Assembly: GCF_000597865.1 (NCBI RefSeq)
Contig: NZ_CP007452.1
Location: 503,183-567,182, forward strand
DNA: 64,000 nucleotides
Source: Peptoclostridium acidaminophilum DSM 3953
Lineage (GTDB): Bacteria > Bacillota > Clostridia > Peptostreptococcales > Peptostreptococcaceae
Reading direction: 5' to 3'
Position numbers and translations under genes: made by a program. Under the pieces are notes generated by a model. That model was not told where the DNA came from, did no database searches, and saw only the letters and a list, made by a program, of their open reading frames with translations. Below are positions 18,056 through 26,449 of the stretch, piece after piece (positions within the stretch are counted from its first letter, which is position 1; every line of letters starts with the position of its first letter).

Positions 18056-18750
18056 ATTTGCATAAACTTATTCTGACCAACAACGCCTGCTACAAAGCAG
18101 GCAAAACCATCACACCAAAAGGCATCATGGTGCACTCAACCGGAGCTAATAACCCCAATCTAAAACGCTACGTTGGGCCGGATGACGGATTGCTCGGCAA
18201 GAACCAGTATGACAACCACTGGAACCAGGATAAACCAGACGGCCAGCAGGTTTGCGTTCACGCTTTCATTGGAAAGCTGGCAGATGGCAAGATTGCCACT
18301 TACCAGACTCTTCCTTGGAATCATCGGGGCTGGCACGCCGGAGGCTCGGCAAACGACACACATATAGGCTTTGAAATCTGCGAGGACGGTTTGACCGATG
18401 CTTTCTATTTTAATAAGGTTTATACTGAGGCTGTGGAACTCTGCGTGTATCTTTGCAAACTCCATGGTTTGACAGAAAAGGATATCATCGGACACTATGA
18501 AGGCCATCAAAAAGGTATTGCTTCCAATCATGGTGACCCCAAGATTTGGTTTGCTAAGCATGGCAAAAGCATGGACAACTTTCGTGCAGCTGTTAAGGCG
18601 AGTTTGACCGTTGTCATGAAACCTACAGAAACAGAACCGCAAAAATATTATCGAGTTCAGGTCGGCGCTTTTTCCTTAAAGACTAATGCTGAGAATATGC
18701 TGAAAGAACTAAAAGCTGCTGGGTTTGATGGTTATATCAAATACAATTAA
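18052..18750 (+). CDS. N-acetylmuramoyl-L-alanine amidase endolysin with SPOR domain (prophage A)
   Basis: 232 residues; cleaves the bond between N-acetylmuramic acid and L-alanine in peptidoglycan. The zinc-type amidase 2 (PGRP) fold is shown by MVHSTGANNPNLKRY (first His ligand), WNHRGWHAGGSANDTHIGFE and IIGHYEGHQKGIASNHGDP. Residues about 198-232 (YYRVQVGAFSLKTNAENMLKELKAAGFDGYI) are a SPOR domain, which binds denuded glycan. The gene closes the late operon and is followed by a strong terminator. No signal peptide, as expected for holin-dependent export. Confidence 0.93.
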   Translation: MNLHKLILTNNACYKAGKTITPKGIMVHSTGANNPNLKRYVGPDDGLLGKNQYDNHWNQDKPDGQQVCVHAFIGKLADGKIATYQTLPWNHRGWHAGGSANDTHIGFEICEDGLTDAFYFNKVYTEAVELCVYLCKLHGLTEKDIIGHYEGHQKGIASNHGDPKIWFAKHGKSMDNFRAAVKASLTVVMKPTETEPQKYYRVQVGAFSLKTNAENMLKELKAAGFDGYIKYN

Positions 18751-18767
18751 ATATCTGCTTGCCTTAT

Positions 18768-18808
18768 CCCACGAGAACAGCTTTTGTTTGTTTTCGTGGG
18801 ACTTTTTA
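18768..18808 (+). terminator. Rho-independent terminator of the prophage A late operon
   Basis: A 12-base-pair stem (CCCACGAGAACA with TGTTTTCGTGGG, one G-T wobble) encloses a loop of nine bases and is followed by ACTTTTTATTTT. It follows the amidase stop by 17 bases. Confidence 0.9.
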
Positions 18809-18888
18809 TTTTGACCCTGCGAATTTGCTGATCTCATGAGCTACCTATGAAGGCTCCAATAAAAGCCTTCAGAAAGGGAGTGAATCAA

Positions 18889-19152
18889 TTGAACGAACAG
18901 CATAAAGAAGAAATCAGCTTAAATTCAATGAGGCTGGCCACCGGTACGGAAGAGGTGATTCCGTTTTCTCCACATGTGAAGTTAACCGACGAGCAACTTC
19001 TAAACGAGATTGATTATTGGCGATCGACAAAGCTTCTAAAAAATTTGCTTCAAGAAGGCTTTATTTCTGATTTCGAATTTAACAAAATTGACGCTTTAAA
19101 TCGCGAAGCTTTCTCGCCGATTTTAGCACAGCTTATGCCCAGTAATCCTTGA
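18889..19152 (+). CDS. Small SHOCT-like protein preceding the recombinases
   Basis: 87 residues from TTG behind GGGAG. The C-terminal LLKNLLQEGFISDFEFNKIDALNREAF looks like a SHOCT module (short C-terminal helix pair), and the N-terminal half has VKLTDEQLLNEIDYWRSTKLL. Proteins like this commonly precede clostridial serine recombinase clusters and could modulate recombination direction, but that is inference from position. A hairpin (GAAGGCT with its complement) lies just upstream. Confidence 0.65.
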   Translation: MNEQHKEEISLNSMRLATGTEEVIPFSPHVKLTDEQLLNEIDYWRSTKLLKNLLQEGFISDFEFNKIDALNREAFSPILAQLMPSNP

Positions 19153-19202
19153 TATATCGGATGTTCAGAGGTAATATGTCTCACCCCAAGGAGGTGAAAA
19201 TA

Positions 19203-20771
19203 GTGAGAAAGGTGACAAAAATTGTAGGAAATAATGCGCTTATAACCATGCAGCCGAAACTTAGGGTAGCAGCATACTGCCGCGTTTCTACCGACAGCGA
19301 TGAACAACTCGTCAGTCTGGAAGCTCAGAGAACCCATTACGAAGCGTATATCAAGGCCAATCCGAACTGGGAGTTTTCTGGTATCTACTATGACGAGGGC
19401 ATTTCCGGCACAAAAAAAGAAAAGCGCACTGAGTTGTTACGGTTGCTTGCTGACTGTGAAAACAAGCGGATTGATTTCATAGTGACGAAATCGATTAGTC
19501 GCTTTGCTCGTAACACAACAGACTGTCTTGAGATTGTGCGAAGATTGAATGAAATCGGTGTTTCCATTTACTTTGAAAAGGAAAATATCAATACGCAGTC
19601 AATGGACAGTGAGTTAATGTTGACAATCCTAAGCAGCCTTGCTGAAAACGAGTCTGTTTCCATTTCACAGAATAACAAATGGTCGATTAAGCGGAAGTTC
19701 CAAAATGGCACTTATAAATTATCGTCTCCACCCTATGGATACGATTACGCGGATGGACAGTTGCATGTGAATGCGGAGCAGGCCGAGGTTGTCAGAAGGA
19801 TTTTTTCTGAAGCCTTGTCTGGTAGCGGTACAAAGAAAATCGCCAATGGTTTAAATGCCGAGGGTATACCCCCACAACGCGGAGAGCTTTGGACGTCAAC
19901 TAGCATCCGAGGGATCCTCGGAAATGAAAAGTATACAGGCGATGCAATTTTCCAGAAAACCTATACGGACAAGTATTTTAACAAGCGTTACAACAACGGC
20001 GAAAAGGATCAGTACTACATCCAAAACCATCATGAAGCCATTATAAGCCGCGAGGATTTTGAGGCGGTCAATGAAGCCTTACTGCAGCGCGCAAAGGAAA
20101 AAGGCATCGAGATCGGTACTGCAAAGTATCAAAACAGATATTTGTTTTCCAGCAGAATAAAGTGCTCAGAATGTGGTAACACGTTTAAACGGCGAGTTCA
20201 TCATGGAGTTCCAAACAAGTATATCGCCTGGTGTTGCAGCAAGCACCTCAATGATATTTCCGCGTGTTCGATGAAGTTTATTCGTGAAGATTCAATCCAT
20301 CAGGCTTTTATAACCATGATAAACAAGTTGATATTCGGGCGAAAATGGGTTGTCAAACCAATTATTGACAGTCTAAAAGCTGCGTCACCCGCAGATAATC
20401 GCCGCAGGCTTAAAGAACTGGAAGCAAAGCTTGAAGAAAATGCAGAGCGCAGATGTGCGCTCTCAAACTTAGCTGGAAAACAGTATCTGGATTCAGCTGT
20501 GTTTAGTTCATGGCAAAAAGAGCTGATAAACGATGCTGTGAAGTTAAAAGATGAAAGAGACAATCTTATACACTTTGAACAAGACGTTATGACAAAAATG
20601 TCCGAGGTTGCAAAACTGATGAGATATGTATCAAAGCCGGAAAATGAACTTGACAGTTTTAATGAGGAGCTATTCAAAACGTTTGTGGAGGAGATTGACG
20701 TTATTTCACAGACAGAAATAGCCTTCAAGCTGAAGTGCGGTTTGACGCTTAAAGAAAGGCTGGTGAGATGA
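19203..20771 (+). CDS. Large serine recombinase 1
   Basis: 522 residues from GTG behind AAGGAGGTG. The N-terminal resolvase domain has the catalytic serine in [13 protein letters not shown] and the conserved [18 protein letters not shown]. The recombinase domain follows (PYGYDYADGQLHVNAEQAEVVRRIF, SIRGILGNEKYTGDAIFQKTY). A zinc ribbon begins CSECGNTFKRRVHHGV, then a coiled coil (RRRLKELEAKLEENAERR). Such enzymes integrate and excise phages and integrative elements through short attachment sites. It lies at the right end of prophage A and is the best candidate integrase, together with its partner at 21190. Confidence 0.93.
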   Translation: MRKVTKIVGNNALITMQPKLRVAAYCRVSTDSDEQLVSLEAQRTHYEAYIKANPNWEFSGIYYDEGISGTKKEKRTELLRLLADCENKRIDFIVTKSISRFARNTTDCLEIVRRLNEIGVSIYFEKENINTQSMDSELMLTILSSLAENESVSISQNNKWSIKRKFQNGTYKLSSPPYGYDYADGQLHVNAEQAEVVRRIFSEALSGSGTKKIANGLNAEGIPPQRGELWTSTSIRGILGNEKYTGDAIFQKTYTDKYFNKRYNNGEKDQYYIQNHHEAIISREDFEAVNEALLQRAKEKGIEIGTAKYQNRYLFSSRIKCSECGNTFKRRVHHGVPNKYIAWCCSKHLNDISACSMKFIREDSIHQAFITMINKLIFGRKWVVKPIIDSLKAASPADNRRRLKELEAKLEENAERRCALSNLAGKQYLDSAVFSSWQKELINDAVKLKDERDNLIHFEQDVMTKMSEVAKLMRYVSKPENELDSFNEELFKTFVEEIDVISQTEIAFKLKCGLTLKERLVR

Positions 20772-21239
20772 GTGGGACATATTCCCTACGGATATGTAAT
20801 TGTAAACGGTAAAGCGGTTATTCAGGAAGATGATGCCAAAAAGGTGCGAGAGCTTTTTAAGGCTTATCTATCCGGCCTTTCCTTAACTGATTCAGCAAAA
20901 AAAGCCGGTATCAATCGCTATCATGGCTCTATTTCTAAAATGCTGACGGACAAAAGATATGTGTTTGACCCGTATTATCCAGTGATCATCGAAAAAGAGT
21001 GGTACGAAAAGGTACAAATTGAGAAACGCAACAGAGCAGAAAAGCTTGGACGTATAAAGGAAAGAACGGACGAAAAACCAACGTTCCTAAAACAAAGGTT
21101 TGCTATGCCTATGCCGAAGGCTTTGTATGACGATCCCTTCAGACAAGCTGAATATGCTTACAGTCTAATTGAAAGTGAGGTACTATCAGATGGAAAGCAA
21201 GAGTGTAACAGTTATTCCGGCAAGAAAACGAGTTGGTAA
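20772..21239 (+). CDS. Recombinase-domain protein without catalytic domain
   Basis: 155 residues from a GTG that follows the first recombinase directly. It starts inside what is normally the second domain of a large serine recombinase ([53 protein letters not shown]) and has no resolvase domain or catalytic serine. It overlaps the next gene by about 50 bases. Three-gene clusters of this form recur in clostridial elements, so it is probably a DNA-binding accessory factor rather than debris, though decay of a third recombinase cannot be ruled out. Confidence 0.75.
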   Translation: MGHIPYGYVIVNGKAVIQEDDAKKVRELFKAYLSGLSLTDSAKKAGINRYHGSISKMLTDKRYVFDPYYPVIIEKEWYEKVQIEKRNRAEKLGRIKERTDEKPTFLKQRFAMPMPKALYDDPFRQAEYAYSLIESEVLSDGKQECNSYSGKKTSW

Positions 21240-22758
21240 CTCCAAAAATCCAGAACAAAAGCGGAAATTGAGAGTTGCCGCTTATTGCCGCGTATCAACA
21301 GATACTGAAGAACAAGCTTCCAGTTATGAGGTGCAAATTGAACACTATACAGGTTTTATTAAAAGCAATGCCGAATGGGAGTTTGCAGGGATTTTTGCTG
21401 ACGACGGAATCAGCGGAACCAACACGAAAAAGCGTGAAGAATTCAACCGCATGATTGAGGAGTGTATGGCCGGTAATATTGATATGGTTATTACCAAGTC
21501 GATCAGCCGGTTTGCACGAAACACCTTAGACTGTCTGAAATACATAAGACAGCTCAAAGAAAAGAACATTCCCGTTTACTTCGAGAAAGAAAATATCAAC
21601 ACCATGGATTCAAAGGGCGAGGTGCTTTTGACCATCATGGCAAGCTTGGCACAGCAGGAAAGTCAATCGCTCAGTCAGAACGTCAAGCTTGGCATCCAGT
21701 ATCGTTATCAGCAGGGGCAGCTCCATGTCAATCACAGCCGCTTTCTTGGCTACACCAAGGATGAAAAGGGGCAGCTTGTTATTGTGCCCGAAGAGGCGGA
21801 GATAATAAAGCGCATCTACCGCGAGTATCTGGAAGGCAGCAGCATGTTGCAGATCTCGCGGGGCTTAGAGGCCGACGGTATTCTTACAGGAGCAGGAAAT
21901 CCGAGCTGGCATACCAGCACAGTTAATAAAATTCTAAGAAACGAAAAGTATATCGGGGATGCCTTGCTGCAAAAGACTTATACGGTCGATTTCTTGACCA
22001 AGAAGCGCGTGCTCAATACCGGAATCGTGCCGCAGTATTACGTGGAAAACAACCACGAGCCTATAATCCCGCGTGAAATTTTCATGCAGGTTCAGGAGGA
22101 ACTGATACGAAGGCGGTGTGTTCATCAGAGCAAAAATGGAACCAAGAGAAGCTATAGTAACAATCATCCCTTTGCTCAAATGGTGTTTTGCGGTAACTGT
22201 GGCGAGGTTTTTCGCAGAGTGCACTGGAATAACAGAGGCAAGAAATCCATTGTATGGAGATGTGTTAGCCGATTGGAGAACACCGGTTTATTCTGTGACG
22301 CCTCTACCTTACCTGAGGAGGTGCTGAAAGAGAAAACCGTTGAAGCAATCAATATCATCATTGAGGGCAAAGACGGCTATATTGCCACGCTTCAGAAAAA
22401 TATTGAAACCGTACTCAGCGAGGAATTTGATCAGAATACAGACGGCATCGACAAGAGACTTGAAGAACTCCAAAATCAGCTGCTGCAGCTTGCCAGCACA
22501 AAAACGGCATATGATGATGTTGTTAATGAGATTTATCAACTGCGAGATTTGAAACAAGACGCGCTGAACAGGAACGCCGCTCGTCAGGCGAAACGGCAGC
22601 GTAGCGCGGAACTGGCTGCTTTCCTCGAAGAGCAGTGCAGCGAACCTATTGAGTTTGATGAGAAGCTGAATAAAAGACTGATTGAGAAGATCACTGCTTA
22701 TGACGATAGGCTGGTTGTGGAATTCAAGTCAGGCTTGGAAATTGAAGTGAGTCTTTAA
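21190..22758 (+). CDS. Large serine recombinase 2
   Basis: 522 residues from ATG at 21190. Resolvase domain: [20 protein letters not shown] with the catalytic Ser, [18 protein letters not shown]; recombinase domain: [45 protein letters not shown]; zinc ribbon [16 protein letters not shown]-terminal coiled coil. It is clearly related to the first recombinase, yet far from identical, so the two may act as a pair, each recognising one half of the attachment site (CcrA/CcrB-like). The exact att site is not evident. Confidence 0.93.
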   Translation: MESKSVTVIPARKRVGNSKNPEQKRKLRVAAYCRVSTDTEEQASSYEVQIEHYTGFIKSNAEWEFAGIFADDGISGTNTKKREEFNRMIEECMAGNIDMVITKSISRFARNTLDCLKYIRQLKEKNIPVYFEKENINTMDSKGEVLLTIMASLAQQESQSLSQNVKLGIQYRYQQGQLHVNHSRFLGYTKDEKGQLVIVPEEAEIIKRIYREYLEGSSMLQISRGLEADGILTGAGNPSWHTSTVNKILRNEKYIGDALLQKTYTVDFLTKKRVLNTGIVPQYYVENNHEPIIPREIFMQVQEELIRRRCVHQSKNGTKRSYSNNHPFAQMVFCGNCGEVFRRVHWNNRGKKSIVWRCVSRLENTGLFCDASTLPEEVLKEKTVEAINIIIEGKDGYIATLQKNIETVLSEEFDQNTDGIDKRLEELQNQLLQLASTKTAYDDVVNEIYQLRDLKQDALNRNAARQAKRQRSAELAAFLEEQCSEPIEFDEKLNKRLIEKITAYDDRLVVEFKSGLEIEVSL

Positions 22759-22780
22759 TATAGGATATATCGTTAAGGCT

Positions 22781-22820
22781 GCCACTTAAAAAACGATTAC
22801 TTAAGCGGCGGTCTTTCTTT
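22781..22820 (+). terminator. Terminator after the recombinase cluster
   Basis: GCCACTTAA pairs with TTAAGCGGC (one mismatch) around an 11-base loop and is followed by GGTCTTTCTTT. It lies 23 bases after the recombinase stop. Confidence 0.65.
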
Positions 22821-22829
22821 GTCTATGTG

Positions 22830-22858
22830 TTGACTTTGGGTATTCGAATGACTAAAAT
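22830..22858 (+). promoter_or_regulatory. Sigma-A-type promoter for the cargo genes
   Basis: TTGACT at 22830-22835, a spacer of exactly 17 bases and TAAAAT at 22853-22858. Both hexamers match the consensus at five of six positions. A perfect palindrome begins two bases after the -10 box and covers the expected transcription start. Confidence 0.8.
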
Positions 22859-22859
22859 T

Positions 22860-22881
22860 ATATCAACAACGTTGTTGATAT
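22860..22881. promoter_or_regulatory. Perfect 22-bp palindrome at the transcription start (operator-like)
   Basis: Half-site ATATCAACAAC followed directly by its exact reverse complement, with no central gap. It overlaps the expected +1 of the promoter at 22830, the classic place for a dimeric repressor to block initiation. It also lies 102 bases beyond the last recombinase gene, so a role as part of an attachment site is an alternative. Confidence 0.7.
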
Positions 22882-22905
22882 TATTGTCAATAAGGAGCGA
22901 ATAAC

Positions 22906-23145
22906 ATGTTTGATGTCAACGAGCTATTAGAAGAAGCTATTAAAGAAACAGAAAACCTAACCGATGGAGAAGTATTTCTTGTTAAGGATCTGTTCAAGGG
23001 CTATGTGTGGAACAGAATACCCAGAAAAGACCGGCTCCTGCTTGGAACGTTGTTTTTAAATCATATAAACAAGGTGGATGGTAGTCTGAAGGCCATTGAA
23101 AAGACTTCCTCCAATCAACAAAGATATAAAAAGATGGGTAAATAG
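22906..23145 (+). CDS. DUF1413-family small protein
   Basis: 79 residues behind AAGGAG. DUF1413 is recognised by LTDGEVFLVKDLFKGYVWNRIPRKDRLLLGTLFLNHIN, followed by EKTSSNQQRYKK. The family is common on mobile elements of Bacillota, and has been linked to single-stranded DNA binding in some annotations, without proof known to me. It is the first gene under the palindrome-controlled promoter, so it may be tied to element maintenance. Confidence 0.75.
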   Translation: MFDVNELLEEAIKETENLTDGEVFLVKDLFKGYVWNRIPRKDRLLLGTLFLNHINKVDGSLKAIEKTSSNQQRYKKMGK

Positions 23146-23174
23146 GTTTTAGCAATTGTAAGGAGGGGTGGTCG

Positions 23175-23933
23175 TTGACTTTAATATGTAGCTTATTTGG
23201 TCATAAGTGGAGAAATCGTACTTGTACTCGCTGTGGCAAAGAACAGACTGTACAATCGAAAGATATTGAAATAAAAGAAATAGAGACTGAGGACATATTG
23301 CCTACCGGAAGGACATTTGAAGAGCAGGTTAAGCATGATCTTCAAAATGTTATTGAAAGTGAAAAACGTTCTATAAATCCAAAATTTCATAGAACGGAAA
23401 GAGAAGAAGATTTGTCTTTTAATTTCTCTCAAAAGTGGTCTTATGCCATCCAAAAATACGAAAATGACATATATAGTGAGACGGCAAAAGTCGGAACGCT
23501 GAATAGTGTTGATGATAATATTGAGCAGTGCCATAAGGCTATTGCTGCTTTCGAAGCGTTTAGGAATTACTGCTATAAAAAGAGTAAAGGCGGTCAAATC
23601 TATTTTGATGATATGTGGGAGCACTGCCATAATTCTAAAAATCATTGCTTTAGCTACATTCAAAGCACAAAGGATTACCTTAACGAACTGACAGAAAACT
23701 ACGATGCTTACAAGGTTCGGTTCGAAAAAGAGAGCCAGCTTGATAAGATTTTATTAGATATTATTAGTAACGATAATGGTATTTCACAGCGTAAGCTTTA
23801 CCCACTAATCCCTGAGGTGCCGCAAGCTTCGATACGTAAGGCTGTAGATGAGCTTGTGAAAGCTGGAAAGGTTATAAAAGAAAAGAAAGGCAGCAGTTAT
23901 ACATTGTGGCTTGCTGAGGGTGAGGCAAATTGA
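23175..23933 (+). CDS. Zinc-knuckle and winged-helix protein of unknown function
   Basis: 252 residues. Residues 9-22 (HKWRNRTCTRCGK) form a short zinc knuckle. The middle is helical and charged, with HCHNSKNHCF-like His/Cys residues. Residues about 185-250 (LDIISNDNGISQRKLYPLIPEVPQASIRKAVDELVKAGKVIKEKKGSSYTL) are a clear winged-helix DNA-binding domain. The start is TTG behind GGAGGGGTGG. Its stop overlaps the next start by 4 bases, so the two proteins are made together and may act together. No known family is recognised beyond these domains. Confidence 0.65.
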   Translation: MTLICSLFGHKWRNRTCTRCGKEQTVQSKDIEIKEIETEDILPTGRTFEEQVKHDLQNVIESEKRSINPKFHRTEREEDLSFNFSQKWSYAIQKYENDIYSETAKVGTLNSVDDNIEQCHKAIAAFEAFRNYCYKKSKGGQIYFDDMWEHCHNSKNHCFSYIQSTKDYLNELTENYDAYKVRFEKESQLDKILLDIISNDNGISQRKLYPLIPEVPQASIRKAVDELVKAGKVIKEKKGSSYTLWLAEGEAN

Positions 23934-24928
23934 CGGATAAGATCAGCAATTCACATATAGAAGCACTAAGGGAACAATTCAAGAAATACCTCAATGACAA
24001 TTATGAGCACCTGAAAGATAAAAGCGTGATTCATAGTGATGCCTTCTATCCTTATCGCCACTACATTGGCATGGATTTCTGGGATGTATTTATTGATGAA
24101 TATTCACTGAGAAAAGCACGTGAACTATTAGAAATCAAGTTCACTAATGAGCAATCCCATAAGAACCCTAAAAGAGATTCTTATGGATATATGCGTACAT
24201 TCAAAATATTTAAGGATTTTCTCCACAGTACCTATGGAAGTGTGGGCAGCTACATAGAATTTGCTCAAGCAAACCAACCTGGCGAGATTGAATATATAAC
24301 TATTCATAAGGGTTCTACAACTACGCACAAGAAGAAAGCTCCAAGACCGGACGTTCCGCGACCAAGTTGTGAGGAAGTGGCTAAATATTTAATGTCATGG
24401 GATCAATTGGAAAACTATGCATTACAGGAAAGCGCCTTAGATAAACTTTTTTACCGGACATATCCCCGCAATAAAGATATCGATGAAGTTCTTATAAAAG
24501 TTTCTGCCTTGAATGATTTTTACAGCACAAATATATTCTCCCCTTTTAAAGTGGCAAGGCACATCATCAATTTAGACATAGATGACAGGCTGATGGCGGG
24601 GGATGTAACTTTAGTAAATGATATTGCCAAAGTCAATATGGATAATGGGACGGCGAAGAATTTCTATTCTTTCGCAACAAAATACTGTAGCCATCATAAG
24701 CCTTTGGACTTTCCTATCTACGACAGTTATGTAGATAGGCTTCTTCGCTATTTCAGGGATGTTGATGGATTTTATAGATTTAGCAATGATGATTTGAAGG
24801 ATTACATTAAGTTCAAAAACATTTTACTGGAATTCGGCAAGTTCTATGATCTTGCTACCTATAACCTGAAAGACATAGATAAGTACCTATGGCAGCTTGG
24901 AAAAGAAAAATTCCCTAAAAAGTATTAA
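23930..24928 (+). CDS. Unknown protein coupled to the winged-helix gene
   Basis: 332 residues from a TTG overlapping the upstream stop. No recognised enzyme motif. Residues about 55-105 contain the block RDSYGYMRTFKIFKDFLHSTYGSVG. Around residues 240-265 there is a conserved-looking segment beginning AKNFYSFATKYCSHHKPLDF and ending in PIYDSYVDRLL. The latter recalls helix-hairpin-helix DNA-glycosylase-like folds, in which an Asp near the helix is catalytic, but this is only resemblance. Coupling to a DNA-binding protein suggests a nucleic-acid role. Confidence 0.6.
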   Translation: MTDKISNSHIEALREQFKKYLNDNYEHLKDKSVIHSDAFYPYRHYIGMDFWDVFIDEYSLRKARELLEIKFTNEQSHKNPKRDSYGYMRTFKIFKDFLHSTYGSVGSYIEFAQANQPGEIEYITIHKGSTTTHKKKAPRPDVPRPSCEEVAKYLMSWDQLENYALQESALDKLFYRTYPRNKDIDEVLIKVSALNDFYSTNIFSPFKVARHIINLDIDDRLMAGDVTLVNDIAKVNMDNGTAKNFYSFATKYCSHHKPLDFPIYDSYVDRLLRYFRDVDGFYRFSNDDLKDYIKFKNILLEFGKFYDLATYNLKDIDKYLWQLGKEKFPKKY

Positions 24929-24959
24929 GTGATCATTAGGATGAAAGGGATGATAGATA

Positions 24960-25433
24960 TTGGCTCTAATAGAATCTTTGATGAGGGCTGTAATAAACTT
25001 TTATAAAGCTCACGACAGAAATGCCCCCGTAGTAATCGAGAGAGTGAAAGAGTACGACAGTGAAGAGATGTTGATGGACAGACTAGAAAGAGCAATTTTT
25101 GACTCGTGTGATGAAAAATGCAAGTCAACTTCATCAAGGTATGCAATATGGGGAGAAGATATCCGTAGTCTGAGTATTTCTGCAAAAGAAGCAATGAAAA
25201 GCGGGAAGCTTGAACAAGCGGAAGAATTAATGAATCAAGTTATTAATAGTATGGGCGCGTTTATAGACGCTCAGTTAATACTCAGCGACTTGCGTGGAAA
25301 ATTCAGCTTTGTAAAATCTGAGGATATTATTAAATCCTATGTAACCAGCTTACAAGAAAACAACGAGGTAACAGATACTGAAAAGGATGATTTTATTGGC
25401 CGCATGAAAGAGATAATGAACAGTATCAAGTAA
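24960..25433 (+). CDS. Helical hypothetical protein
   Basis: 157 residues from a TTG roughly 12 bases beyond AAAGGGA; the next in-frame ATG at 24981 lacks a ribosome site. The sequence is entirely helical and charged, with no membrane segment or metal motif (MLMDRLERAIFDSCDEKCKSTSSRYAIWGEDIRSLS, EAMKSGKLEQAEELMNQVINSMGAF). Not recognised. It lies in the same direction as its neighbours with a short gap, so it probably belongs to the same operon. Confidence 0.55.
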   Translation: MALIESLMRAVINFYKAHDRNAPVVIERVKEYDSEEMLMDRLERAIFDSCDEKCKSTSSRYAIWGEDIRSLSISAKEAMKSGKLEQAEELMNQVINSMGAFIDAQLILSDLRGKFSFVKSEDIIKSYVTSLQENNEVTDTEKDDFIGRMKEIMNSIK

Positions 25434-25463
25434 AGCTGCTGATTAAGGAAGGAGCCATTCATC

Positions 25464-25898
25464 ATGCAACCAGTAACAGCGAATGCATTTGAAATTAAAT
25501 ATATATCAGGGGCATTGATGAGCGCTGAAGAGTTTGGCGTGTGCACAACCTTTGTTTCTGCAAAAGGCATCATACGCACGACTTTTAAACGGAATACCAA
25601 GTACAGCGATATTTTTGGTATGGATGATAATCATTTTATGCCCGTAAAAGTAACCTATGAGTATAGATTGAAAGATAGTATCTTAGCAGGCTTATTTGAA
25701 AAATATGATTTACTTGCGTTAAAACCCTGCGAATTTGAAGAACAAGCTTGTGACGGTGGAAGTTGGCAGATGAAAATCTATACAAATGGTGTGAATCATA
25801 AATTTAAGGGGTTTATGGCACCAGAGCCATTTGGGGAGGAATTGGCTGATAAAATTCGGAAGCTCATTCCTTATCAAATAGAGCCAATGCTATTTTAG
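25464..25898 (+). CDS. Hypothetical protein, mixed alpha/beta
   Basis: 144 residues behind AAGGAAGGAG. Beta-rich in the first two thirds (AFEIKYISGALMSAEEFGVCTTFVSAKGIIRTTFKRN, MPVKVTYEYRLKDSILAG), with a GGSWQMKIYTNG strand and a short C-terminal helix. No family is recognised and no catalytic residues stand out. Its place between two other small unknowns suggests a cotranscribed set. Confidence 0.55.
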   Translation: MQPVTANAFEIKYISGALMSAEEFGVCTTFVSAKGIIRTTFKRNTKYSDIFGMDDNHFMPVKVTYEYRLKDSILAGLFEKYDLLALKPCEFEEQACDGGSWQMKIYTNGVNHKFKGFMAPEPFGEELADKIRKLIPYQIEPMLF

Positions 25899-25908
25899 GG
25901 GGTGCATT

Positions 25909-26373
25909 GTGGGAAGTAGTTTCGGGATTTGTTGTAAGGAATGTGATTACTTAAAAAATATCCAAATTGGCATTGGCATGAGGTATAGCCCCCACAATCT
26001 TATGGACTTTGATTCTGATTTTGCTATCCTTTCATCACTTATTCGATCCAGAAAGACAGTGGAGCATATTAGAAAGTTGCTCGAGGAAGAGAATGCTGTT
26101 ATTGCCGACGGATATGGCCACGATACCTATCGTTGTCCTAAATGTGGTGAGTTTTATGGTCGCTTTTTCATTCGTCTAGATTATCATGGGGGCTGCTTTG
26201 AGGTGGATTATAAATGCACAAAATGTAGAACGGTTCTTCAAAGGGTTAACTGCGATTTCACGGAAAGCTTTCATTCAGAAGAAAAAACTACAAACCTTGA
26301 AAGCTTTCCCTGCCCTAAATGCGGTAAACGTAGCTTGTATGTGAATACTGTAAATCAAATCATGTGGGATTGA
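25909..26373 (+). CDS. Zinc-ribbon hypothetical protein
   Basis: 154 residues from GTG behind GGGGGTG. It has three pairs of cysteines in CxxC form: CCKEC near the N-terminus, CPKCGEFYGRFF with CTKCR in the middle, and CPKCGKRSLYV at the C-terminus. The block IGIGMRYSPHNLMDF is seen in a group of uncharacterised clostridial zinc proteins. Probably a structural zinc protein; target unknown. Confidence 0.6.
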   Translation: MGSSFGICCKECDYLKNIQIGIGMRYSPHNLMDFDSDFAILSSLIRSRKTVEHIRKLLEEENAVIADGYGHDTYRCPKCGEFYGRFFIRLDYHGGCFEVDYKCTKCRTVLQRVNCDFTESFHSEEKTTNLESFPCPKCGKRSLYVNTVNQIMWD

Positions 26374-26449
26374 GGAAGGTATAAGTGTAGTGGTTGATTT
26401 TGGCAATAAGAGTTAAATAAAAATAATAATCAAATGAAGGTAGTAGCTT

